Of a stretch of 64,000 nucleotides of DNA, positions 34,837-42,330 are shown piece after piece (the stretch's first letter is position 1; the number at the start of each line of letters is the position of its first letter). The DNA comes from Gilichinskyi gelida (GTDB taxonomy: Bacteria; Acidobacteriota; Thermoanaerobaculia; Gp7-AA8). The stretch is taken from assembly GCA_038040385.1 (NCBI GenBank), contig JBBPII010000004.1, positions 1 to 64,000 of the forward strand, read 5' to 3'. The translations under genes and the position numbers were made by a program. Below the pieces are notes generated by a model that saw nothing but the letters and a program-made list of their open reading frames with translations, was not told the origin of the DNA and made no database searches.

Positions 34837-36582
34837 CTAGCGCCGGCGCACCATCACGTTCCCCATGACCAGCAGGTCCATGTTCGTCCGCAGGAAGCAG
34901 TCGAGCGCCTGCGCCGGCGTGTTGACCACCGGCTCGTTCTCGTTGAACGACGTGTTGAGCACGATCGGCACGCCGGTCAGGTCGCGGAAGGCCTCGATGA
35001 GGTGGTAGTAGCGCGGGTTCTGCGACTCGGTGACCGACTGCAGGCGCCCCGATCCGTTCACGTGCGTCACCGCCGGAATCAACGGGCGTTTCTCCTCGCG
35101 GATCTGATAGACCTGCAGCATGAACGGGACGTCATAGTCCGTTTCGAACCATTCGCCGACCGCCTCGCGCAGGATCGACGGCGCGAACGGCCGAAACGAC
35201 TCCCGCCGCTTGATCTTGTCGTTGAGGATGCGCTTCATGTCGCCACGCCGCGGATCGCAGATGATGGAGCGGTTGCCGAGCGCGCGCGGCCCCCACTCCA
35301 TCCGCCCCTGGAACCATCCCACCACGTCGCCGGCCGCGACGCGCTCCGCTGTCCGGCGGCAGCGTTCCGCCTCGGATTCTTCGCGATGGAGCGCACAGCG
35401 CGCCGCCTCCAGCTCGGTGCGGCGCGCGGCGATAGCGGCGTCGATCTCCGCGTCGTCGTACGCCGGCCCCCAATACGCGTGGTCCATGACGAACGAGCGC
35501 GCGTTGCCGAGCTGCTGGTTCCACACCCAGTACGCCGCGCCGATGGCGCCGCCCGCGTCGCCCGCCGCGGCCTGGATGTAGACGTCACGGAAGGGACTGC
35601 GATCGAAGACCAGGCCGTTGGCCACGCTGTTGTAGCCGCAACCGCCGGCGATGCACAGCCTCGGATTGCGCGTCTTCTCGTACAGCCGCGACGCCAGGGC
35701 GAAAAACGCTTCCTCGAACATCGCCTGCATCGACGCCGCGATGTTCTTGTGCCTCTCCTCGAGCGGATCCTCGGGCGCGCGCGCGGGGCCGAGGAGCTCG
35801 GGCAGCCGCAATGAATAGACCGGGCCGATGACCGGCGCCCCGCCCTGCCACACCATGTCGAGGCCGGCGGAGTGATGCGTGAAGTAGTCGAGGTTCAGCG
35901 CGAAGGTGCCGTCGCCCTTGACCCGGACGATGTCGCGCATGGCGTCCATCATCGACGGCTTGCCGTACGGTGCGAGGCCCATCACCTTGTATTCGTCGCC
36001 GTAGTGCGGGAAGCCGAGGTATTGGGTGATGGCGGTGTAGAAGATGCCGAGGGAGTGCGGGAAGCCGACCTCGCCGAAGGTCTCGATGTGCTCGCGCGAG
36101 CCGGCGCCCCACATGGCGCTGACGAAGTCGCCGAAGCCGTCGATGGAGATCACCGCCGCGTCGTCGAACGGCGCGACGAAGAACGCCGACGCCAGATGCG
36201 CGCGATGATGCTCGACGTTATGTAGGACGGGCTTCAGCTCGTCGATCTTGAATGTCTCGGAGATCTCGGTGCGCAGGTCCGCGATCTTGGCCCGGTTCGC
36301 CAGCCGCCGCCGGATCGCACCGATCGACGGCCGCCTGGCGAGGATGAACTTCGCCCGCTGCCAAAGCCGCGCGCTCGGGTTGCGGTTGACGGCGATGTGG
36401 TCGACGTCGTTGATCCCCACCCCCGCCTCGGCCAGGCAATACTCGATCGCCAGCGAGGGGAAACCCGCCCAGTGTTTGATGCGACGGAATCGCTCCTCCT
36501 CCGCCGCGGCGACGAGCTTGCCGTCGACGACGATGGAGGCGGAGGCGTCGGCGTGATGGGCATTAATCCCTAGAATGATCAT
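34837..36582 (-). CDS. carbamoyltransferase (NodU/CmcH family)
   Basis: This 581-residue enzyme transfers a carbamoyl group from carbamoyl phosphate (through carbamoyl-AMP) to a hydroxyl, here most likely on a sugar. The N-terminal Kae1/ASKHA domain starts LGINAHHADASASIVVDGKL and has the metal-binding HNVEHHRAHLASAFF; the C-terminal YrdC-like domain has WFQGRMEWGPRALGNRSI and ends with LNTSFNENEPVVNTP. Length is normal. The ATG at 36582 is only three bases from the divergent glycosyltransferase start, and that gene's -10 hexamer (36571-36576) lies inside this coding region. No obvious promoter of its own is visible. Confidence 0.93.
   Translation of the reverse strand: MIILGINAHHADASASIVVDGKLVAAAEEERFRRIKHWAGFPSLAIEYCLAEAGVGINDVDHIAVNRNPSARLWQRAKFILARRPSIGAIRRRLANRAKIADLRTEISETFKIDELKPVLHNVEHHRAHLASAFFVAPFDDAAVISIDGFGDFVSAMWGAGSREHIETFGEVGFPHSLGIFYTAITQYLGFPHYGDEYKVMGLAPYGKPSMMDAMRDIVRVKGDGTFALNLDYFTHHSAGLDMVWQGGAPVIGPVYSLRLPELLGPARAPEDPLEERHKNIAASMQAMFEEAFFALASRLYEKTRNPRLCIAGGCGYNSVANGLVFDRSPFRDVYIQAAAGDAGGAIGAAYWVWNQQLGNARSFVMDHAYWGPAYDDAEIDAAIAARRTELEAARCALHREESEAERCRRTAERVAAGDVVGWFQGRMEWGPRALGNRSIICDPRRGDMKRILNDKIKRRESFRPFAPSILREAVGEWFETDYDVPFMLQVYQIREEKRPLIPAVTHVNGSGRLQSVTESQNPRYYHLIEAFRDLTGVPIVLNTSFNENEPVVNTPAQALDCFLRTNMDLLVMGNVMVRRR
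36571..36576 (+). promoter_or_regulatory. putative leaderless -10 element inside the carbamoyltransferase gene
   Basis: TAGAAT ends nine bases before the TTG at 36586. It lies within the first codons (about 3-4) of the divergent carbamoyltransferase gene. Confidence 0.45.
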
Positions 36583-36585
36583 GCG

Positions 36586-37683
36586 TTGCGCGTCGTTTTC
36601 GTCAATCGCTTCTTCTACCCGGATCATTCTGCAACAAGCCAGATGGTCAGCGACCTCGCATTTCATCTGGCCGGGCGCGGGTGGGAGGTGGGGGCCATCA
36701 CCAGCCGGCAGCGGTACGACGACGCGAACGCCACGCTCGCGGCGCGCGAAACGGTGCGGGGGGTGGCGGTGCGGCGGGTGTGGTCGACGCGGTTCGGGCG
36801 GCACTCCCTCCCCGGCCGGGCCATCGACTACGCGACGTTCTACCTCAGCGCCATGTTCGCCATGATGAACGAGCGGGGGGCGACGATCGTGGCCATGACC
36901 GACCCGCCGATGCTGTCGGTGGTGGCGACCTTGGCATCGCGGCGGGTGGTCAACTGGCTGCAGGATCTCTTCCCCGAGGTGGCGACGGCGCTCGGGATTC
37001 GCGTGCCGCCGTTTGTGCGGCGCATCCGCGACTGGTCGCTCGGCAAGGCGAAGCGCAACGTGGTCATCGGAGAATCGATGCGCGTGCCGAACGCGGTGGT
37101 CATCCACAACTGGGCCGATGCGTCGCTGCGGCCGCTCGAGGTCCCGCACGACCGCTTCGTCGTCGGCTACTCCGGCAACCTCGGGCGCGCGCATGATGTC
37201 GACACGATGCTCGGGGCGATGAACAGGCTTCGCCATGATGATGTCGAGCTGGTGGTCACCGGCGGTGGCGCGAAGGTCGACGAAGTGCGTGCCGCGAATC
37301 TGCCCAACGTACGGCTCGAGCGGTACGCGCCGCGCGAGCGATTGAGCGAAAGCCTCTCGGCCGCCGACGCGCATCTGGTGACCATGCTGCCCGAGACCGA
37401 GGGGCTGGTCGTGCCGAGCAAGTTCTACGGAATCCTCGCCGTCGGGCGGCCGGTGCTGTTCGTCGGCGCGCGCGACGGCGAACTGGCGCGCCTGGTGCGC
37501 GAGCACGGATGCGGCGTCGCCATCGAGTCCGGCGACGCCGACGGCCTGGCGCGCGCCATCCGCGAGTTGGCCGCGGATCGCGAGGCGGCGCGGGTCATGG
37601 GCCGGCGCGGCCGCGCGCTGTACGAGGCGCGCTTCGCGCCGCCGATCGCGTTCGCCAAGTGGGAGGAGGTGCTCCGTGACTAA
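36586..37683 (+). CDS. GT4-family glycosyltransferase (WbuB-like)
   Basis: A 365-residue GT-B enzyme with FVNRFFYPDHSATSQMVSDL at the N-terminus, the pattern of the WbuB/fucosamine-type transferases, and VVGYSGNLGRAHDVDTMLGA and LPETEGLVVPSKFYGILAVG in the donor half. The start is TTG at 36586 (LRVVFVNRFF). The 3' end overlaps the next gene by eight bases. It is separated from the ten-gene run by the minus-strand carbamoyltransferase gene. Confidence 0.88.
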   Translation: MRVVFVNRFFYPDHSATSQMVSDLAFHLAGRGWEVGAITSRQRYDDANATLAARETVRGVAVRRVWSTRFGRHSLPGRAIDYATFYLSAMFAMMNERGATIVAMTDPPMLSVVATLASRRVVNWLQDLFPEVATALGIRVPPFVRRIRDWSLGKAKRNVVIGESMRVPNAVVIHNWADASLRPLEVPHDRFVVGYSGNLGRAHDVDTMLGAMNRLRHDDVELVVTGGGAKVDEVRAANLPNVRLERYAPRERLSESLSAADAHLVTMLPETEGLVVPSKFYGILAVGRPVLFVGARDGELARLVREHGCGVAIESGDADGLARAIRELAADREAARVMGRRGRALYEARFAPPIAFAKWEEVLRD

Positions 37684-38536
37684 GGCCCTCGCGCTGTTTT
37701 TCGGCGCGCTCTTGGTCGCGTACGTCGCGATACGGCCTTCGCCATCGACCGGGCGGCTGCCGAAGGACGTGCCGGGCCTCGCCGCGCGGCTCACGGCCCA
37801 TCCGACCGACTGGGAGGCGGCGAGCGCGCTGACGGAGAAGGCGCTCGACGCGCCGGTTCCCGACCGCAAAGCACTCTGGCACGCGGCGAACGATCTGGCG
37901 GTGTCGCTGGCGCCGTTGCGCCACGAGCCGCGCATCGCCTTCACCCGCAGCGGCCTCTTTCACTGGGAGGAGCTGAGCGCCGCCGAGCGGAAGGAGGTAC
38001 TCGAAGAGTACGCACCCGTGATGCGCGACGATCCGCTGACCTTCAGCACCATGGTCCATCTGATTTACAGGCTCACCGGTGATTTTGACTATCTTCGCCG
38101 CGCCGCGCCGCCGAGGGTGGAATCGATGCGTGCGCTTGCATCGCTCGCCGCGACGTATGGCCGCTTCGACCAATACCGCGTACTGCGGACGGAGGCGGAG
38201 CGCCAAGAACAGCAGCAGGGCAAGGCGCCGGCGTACGGCAGAGAGGACTGGAGCGGGCTGTGCGGAGAGAACCTCTGCTTCTCAGCTTGGCGCGAGATCG
38301 AGGCGCATCGCGCCGTGGCCCTCACCGTCAAGACCATCGACACCGACGACGTTCGGCCGTACGTCGAGGTGGTTGTCGACGGTGCGCGGCGCGCGGAGGG
38401 GCCGATCGACGGCGAGACGACGTTCACCGTGCCGGTCGCACCGGGCACGCATCAGGTCGAAGTACGGCTGGCGAATTCCATCACCCGCAACAACGTGCAG
38501 CGCCGCGTCCGCATCACCTCGTTACAGGTTCTCTGA
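37676..38536 (+). CDS. membrane-anchored protein, unknown function
   Basis: I do not recognise a family. The 286-residue product has an N-terminal hydrophobic anchor (about 3-20), a helical middle section (about 35-190, no clean TPR repeat), and a beta-rich C-terminal section (about 215-286: VEVVVDGARRAEGPIDGETT and APGTHQVEVRLANS) that resembles an immunoglobulin-like or PEGA-like sandwich. It probably faces the periplasm. GTG 37676 overlaps the glycosyltransferase gene by eight bases, so the two are co-translated; the tail overlaps the convergent polymerase-like gene by 23 bases. A 15-bp palindrome GTACTCGAAGAGTAC lies at 37997-38011. Confidence 0.68.
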   Translation: MTKALALFFGALLVAYVAIRPSPSTGRLPKDVPGLAARLTAHPTDWEAASALTEKALDAPVPDRKALWHAANDLAVSLAPLRHEPRIAFTRSGLFHWEELSAAERKEVLEEYAPVMRDDPLTFSTMVHLIYRLTGDFDYLRRAAPPRVESMRALASLAATYGRFDQYRVLRTEAERQEQQQGKAPAYGREDWSGLCGENLCFSAWREIEAHRAVALTVKTIDTDDVRPYVEVVVDGARRAEGPIDGETTFTVPVAPGTHQVEVRLANSITRNNVQRRVRITSLQVL

Positions 38537-39938
38537 CCGACGCCGCGGCCCCGGCGATGGCGGCGAGAGTGACCGGGTTGGCGGGGATGTAGAAGTTGAA
38601 GTCGACCAGCGCGTGGGCCATGGCGATGGCGATGCTGGTCAGCGCCGCGGCGTAAAACGCGCGACGGCGCCAGCTGGATTCACTCCGGCGCGCGCCGAAC
38701 GCCGCGCGGGCCAGCGCTGCGGTGCCGCCGACGAGCGGCACGAAGCCGAGCAGGAAGCCGACCGCGCCGGTGGTGGCGAGCGTCTCGGCGTAGTCGTTGT
38801 GCGCGTGATTCTGAAGGACCTCCCCGTTCTCGTCCTGCACCCGCGGCGAGAGACCCTCGAACGTCCCCGCGCCGCTGCCGAACAGCGGGAAGTCGGTCCA
38901 GATGCGCAACGCGCTGAAAATCGACGAACGCCGTCCCTGCAGCGTTGTGGAGCCGGACTCGCCGAGGTGCTTCGAATCCGTGACCCGGCCCATGACGAAG
39001 AAAACACCGGCGAAGACGGCAATTACCGCCAGAGCGATGAGCCCCGCGCGCGCCGCGGCGTGACGCCGTCCGCTGGCCATCGCGCCGACGGCAGCGAAGC
39101 CTGCCACCGTCGCCAGCATCGCGCCGCGCGACTGCGCCACCAGCATCGCCGCCGCGCAGGCGACGATCGCCGCCATCCCCAGCCCGAGCGAAACGAAGCG
39201 CCGCTCGATCAGCATCACCAGCCGCCGCCGGGTCGGCGCACCCTGCGGTGCGGCGGTGTGCCAGGCGTAGGCGCAGAGGAAGACCCCGAGCGGAAGGATG
39301 ATCGCGGCGTAGTGCGCGAAGTGGTTCGGATTGACGAACGTGCCGGTGGCGCGGTCGAAGATCAACGTGTTCTTCCATCCCCAGATCTCGTAGCGCTGCA
39401 GCACCGCCTCGCGGATCGCGTACACCGCCTCGAAGATGACCATCACCGCCAGAACGACGGCCAGCGCCGTGCGGCGGTTTTTCGTCCGCACGATGAACAT
39501 CGCGGCGACGAACGCTGCGGCGTACGCCGCGACGCGGAAGAGCTGCACCGCGGTCGCCGCCGGGTCGACGCTGATGGGATGCATCGACGCAGTGCCGGCG
39601 CCCGCCAGCGCCGCCACGCGGTCTGCCATGCCCCACAGGCGCGCCGACTCGGGGGAGATCGCGCGCAACAGCGGGCGCGGAAGCGGCACGAGCTGCAGCG
39701 CGAGGAAGGCGATGAACAGCAGCGCGCCCGCGGTCCACAGCCGCCCCGGCCGCGTGATGCGCAACGAGGCGCGGCGTGACGCGAGGATCGCCGCAGCGGC
39801 GGCGAGAACCAGCGGCGGGACGACCAGCGGCGTCAGCGCGCCGTCGCTCGCCGAGCCGAACGGGAGCGGTACCCACACCAGGTAGGCGAGAAAAAACGTG
39901 AAGCAGATGATTTCCGCGACGGGCCGGCGGTCGCGCAT
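38514..39938 (-). CDS. O-antigen ligase/polymerase family membrane protein (Wzy_C-like)
   Basis: A 474-residue protein with about twelve helices. The hallmark periplasmic loop before the last helices reads FPLFGSGAGTFEGLSPRVQD followed by NHAHNDYAETLATTGAVGFL, the signature of Wzy_C proteins (O-antigen ligase, PglL and exopolysaccharide polymerases); an upstream FVNPNHFAHYAAIILP is also typical. It would polymerise the glycan or attach it to an acceptor in the periplasm. TACAAT ends nine bases before the ATG with no Shine-Dalgarno sequence. Confidence 0.87.
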   Translation of the reverse strand: MRDRRPVAEIICFTFFLAYLVWVPLPFGSASDGALTPLVVPPLVLAAAAAILASRRASLRITRPGRLWTAGALLFIAFLALQLVPLPRPLLRAISPESARLWGMADRVAALAGAGTASMHPISVDPAATAVQLFRVAAYAAAFVAAMFIVRTKNRRTALAVVLAVMVIFEAVYAIREAVLQRYEIWGWKNTLIFDRATGTFVNPNHFAHYAAIILPLGVFLCAYAWHTAAPQGAPTRRRLVMLIERRFVSLGLGMAAIVACAAAMLVAQSRGAMLATVAGFAAVGAMASGRRHAAARAGLIALAVIAVFAGVFFVMGRVTDSKHLGESGSTTLQGRRSSIFSALRIWTDFPLFGSGAGTFEGLSPRVQDENGEVLQNHAHNDYAETLATTGAVGFLLGFVPLVGGTAALARAAFGARRSESSWRRRAFYAAALTSIAIAMAHALVDFNFYIPANPVTLAAIAGAAASVREPVTR

Positions 39939-39947
39939 GTGACGCCG

Positions 39948-39953
39948 ATTGTA
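39948..39953 (-). promoter_or_regulatory. putative leaderless -10 element
   Basis: TACAAT on the minus strand ends nine bases before the ATG at 39938. Confidence 0.55.
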
Positions 39954-39963
39954 CCGGGCGTGC

Positions 39964-39969
39964 TACCAT
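39964..39969 (+). promoter_or_regulatory. putative extended -10 element for the beta-barrel gene
   Basis: TGC-TACCAT on the plus strand, about 50 bases before the GTG at 40021, ten bases away from the divergent TACAAT. Unlike the leaderless candidates this unit has a leader and a strong ribosome-binding site. Confidence 0.45.
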
Positions 39970-40006
39970 TTGAGGTCGGTTCCGGGTTCCCCTAAACAAT
40001 TCAGTG

Positions 40007-40016
40007 CGGAGGAGGG
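40007..40016 (+). promoter_or_regulatory. ribosome-binding site that fixes the GTG start of the beta-barrel gene
   Basis: GGAGGAGGG immediately upstream of the GTG at 40021 supports that start over the earlier in-frame codon at 39949, which would put a non-signal sequence in front of the signal peptide. Confidence 0.7.
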
Positions 40017-40020
40017 TGTA

Positions 40021-41301
40021 GTGCGTGGATCGTGGCAGCGACGTTTGGCGGCCGCGGCGCTTGCGTTCATTGCTGCCGGTTCCGTCGCCGTCGAAGCACA
40101 GGAGCTTCGCGACCGCGAACGCAGCTTGGTGGCCAGCCGCCGCATCGCCGAGGACCTCCGGAAGGCACGTATGCATTACGGGCCGTTCTACCTGTTGTCG
40201 AGCATCCAGCTCGCCGACATTGGGTACGACCAGGAGTTCTTCGTCCCCACCTCCGACACCACGTCGGGATTCACCTTCGGCATCGCCGCCCCGCAGCGGC
40301 TGTACATCACGCCGAACAAGAAGACCTACTTTTCCATCGACGTCACGCCGGAGTGGGCCCGTTTCCAGGGCCAGCAGGCGAACGGGAGCAGTAATCAGTG
40401 GGGACTGAAGTCGCGTGCCGATGTGCAGTTCCTGCTCAATCACCTCTACTTCGACGCGTATGTCATCCGCAACAACGAGCTGCGCGCCGACACGGGCGAG
40501 ATGGCGTCGCTGCTGACGCAGCGCAATATCGAAGTCGGCACCACCGGCGAGTTCAAATACTCGTCGCGCACCAGCCTCACATATACCGCTCTCACGAGAT
40601 CGCAGCACTTCCCGATCGAGAAAGGGAAGTTCCAGCCGGACCTGCCGGTCAACCTTCTCGACCGCAGCGAGCACACCTACCGCGCCTCGCTGGGGCACAA
40701 GACCTTCCCTTTGACCTCGGTGATCCTGGCTGGCGAGTACTCCGGCTATTCATTCGCCGAGGCCGTCTTCAAGAACTCACACCGCAGCTACGGCGGCGTC
40801 GGCCTCGTCTATGAGACCGGACGGAGCGACATCCGGGTGGAGGGGGGCTACACGCGACTCGACTTCCTCCAGGCGAACCAGAAGGATTTCAAGGGTGGCA
40901 CCGGCGGCATCAACCTGCGCCATCGCCTCACCGATCGCTGGCGCGCTGCGGCGGGCGTCTCGCGTGATCTCACCTTTTCGGTCTTCGCGGACAACAACTA
41001 CTTCATCGCCAACCGCGCCAACATCTCGACCGAGGCGGCGTTCTCGCCGAGGCTCTCCGTCAACGCGAGTTACACCCTGGTTCAGAACACCTACGACGTC
41101 CCGACGGCCGGCGCGAAGCCGGACAACCGCGTCGCCCTGCGGCGTGATCGCATCTCGTTCCCCAGCGTCGGCTGGACATACTCCTCCGGAAGCTGGCTGA
41201 CGGGGGGCTTCGACGTGGGCTATCTCAAGCGTACATCGAACTTTCCGGTCGGCGAGACGGAAGGAATACGGATCATCATCCGGTTGTCTGTGACCCCGTA
41301 G
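40021..41301 (+). CDS. outer-membrane beta-barrel protein (BBP2-like)
   Basis: A 426-residue exported protein. The signal peptide spans about 1-26 (LAAAALAFIAAGSVAVEAQ). The mature part shows regularly alternating strands ending in aromatic residues and finishes with IRIIIRLSVTP, consistent with an 18- to 20-strand barrel of the putative beta-barrel porin 2 type that is common in front of polysaccharide export genes. It could be the outer-membrane exit for the glycan or a component interacting with Wza. A terminator follows (41330-41351), so it is transcribed separately from the wza-like gene. Confidence 0.8.
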   Translation: MRGSWQRRLAAAALAFIAAGSVAVEAQELRDRERSLVASRRIAEDLRKARMHYGPFYLLSSIQLADIGYDQEFFVPTSDTTSGFTFGIAAPQRLYITPNKKTYFSIDVTPEWARFQGQQANGSSNQWGLKSRADVQFLLNHLYFDAYVIRNNELRADTGEMASLLTQRNIEVGTTGEFKYSSRTSLTYTALTRSQHFPIEKGKFQPDLPVNLLDRSEHTYRASLGHKTFPLTSVILAGEYSGYSFAEAVFKNSHRSYGGVGLVYETGRSDIRVEGGYTRLDFLQANQKDFKGGTGGINLRHRLTDRWRAAAGVSRDLTFSVFADNNYFIANRANISTEAAFSPRLSVNASYTLVQNTYDVPTAGAKPDNRVALRRDRISFPSVGWTYSSGSWLTGGFDVGYLKRTSNFPVGETEGIRIIIRLSVTP

Positions 41302-41329
41302 GATTGACCAAATAACTGTTTGAGAATAG

Positions 41330-41351
41330 CGGCGGCCTCAACCGCCGTTTT
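41330..41351 (+). terminator. intrinsic terminator after the beta-barrel gene
   Basis: Stem CGGCGG/CCGCCG with loop CCTCAA followed by TTTT, 29 bases after the stop codon. Confidence 0.75.
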
Positions 41352-41436
41352 CACAACGAATTGATGGGTAAACACACGAAAGGCTCACACGTCAAACATA
41401 GGATTTCCCGCTAGCGTGAATGATTCCGAGAATTAG

Positions 41437-42312
41437 ATGCTGCGTCCAATGACATTCCTGATCGGCGTACTTCTGGCGGCGAGCGCCTTGGCGCAGACGC
41501 CGTCGTCGCCGATTCCGGCTCCTCTCTCGTCGGCGCCCCCACAGGCGATCGCCAGCGAGGCTCCGATCGGCGCACGCGACGTGATCGACATCCGCGTCTT
41601 TCAGGACCCGACGTTCAACACTCGAGCGACGGTCGGCGACGACGGCGCGATCAACCTGCCGCCGCTCGGCAAGATCCCGGTATCCGGCCTGACGCTGACG
41701 CAGGTCGAGCAGAAGATCAAACTGACGCTCGAGTCGCGCCTGCTGCAGAAAGCGGACGTCTCGGTCGAGTTGATCGAAGCGGGCAGCAAGCCGATCTCGG
41801 TGATCGGCGCGGTGACCAGGCCGGGCCGCATCGGCAGCACCGGCAACATCAGCCTGATGCAGGCCATCACGACGGCGGGCGGTCTCGCCCCCGGCTACGG
41901 CAGGACGCTGTATGTTCTCCGCACCGCGGCGAACGGCCTCACCGAACAGATCGCCGTCGACGTCGACGACCTGATGGTCAACGGCAACGCCGACATCAAC
42001 CTCCCGCTCCGCGCGAACGACGTCATCAACGTTCCCATCGAACAGATGATCAGCATCTACGTCCTGGGCGAGGCGATGAAGCCGGGCGTGGTGCAGTTCC
42101 GCGGCTCCCAGCATCCGACGCTTCTTCAAGCCCTCTCCATGGCCGGCGGTCCCACCGATCGCGCTTCGAACACCCTACTGCTCAAGCGCATGGCGCCCGA
42201 CGGCAAGATGGGCACCATCTCATACAACTTCCGGAGAATCGTGAGTGGCCGCGATAATGACGTTCCCCTCAAAGATGGGGATACCATTTACATCAACGCG
42301 AGCTTTTTCTGA
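41437..42312 (+). CDS. polysaccharide biosynthesis/export protein (Wza-like, SLBB domains)
   Basis: A 291-residue exported protein: signal peptide about 1-19 (no lipobox cysteine, cleavage near SALA-Q), Poly_export domain about 40-115 with IGARDVIDIRVFQDPTFN, and two SLBB-type repeats (SVIGAVTRPGRIGSTGNISL and IYVLGEAMKPGVVQFRGSQH). Such proteins form the periplasmic and outer-membrane channel for capsule or exopolysaccharide. Lack of a lipid anchor and the short length suggest it may depend on another outer-membrane protein, perhaps the barrel encoded just upstream. The tyrosine-kinase gene starts 18 bases downstream. Confidence 0.92.
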   Translation: MLRPMTFLIGVLLAASALAQTPSSPIPAPLSSAPPQAIASEAPIGARDVIDIRVFQDPTFNTRATVGDDGAINLPPLGKIPVSGLTLTQVEQKIKLTLESRLLQKADVSVELIEAGSKPISVIGAVTRPGRIGSTGNISLMQAITTAGGLAPGYGRTLYVLRTAANGLTEQIAVDVDDLMVNGNADINLPLRANDVINVPIEQMISIYVLGEAMKPGVVQFRGSQHPTLLQALSMAGGPTDRASNTLLLKRMAPDGKMGTISYNFRRIVSGRDNDVPLKDGDTIYINASFF

Positions 42313-42330
42313 TCTCGCAGGGCGGCGACC

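Noticed and set aside
36583..37944. N-terminal extension of the carbamoyltransferase frame
   Set aside because: The family N-terminus begins at the ATG at 36582; the extension is the antisense of the GT4 gene.
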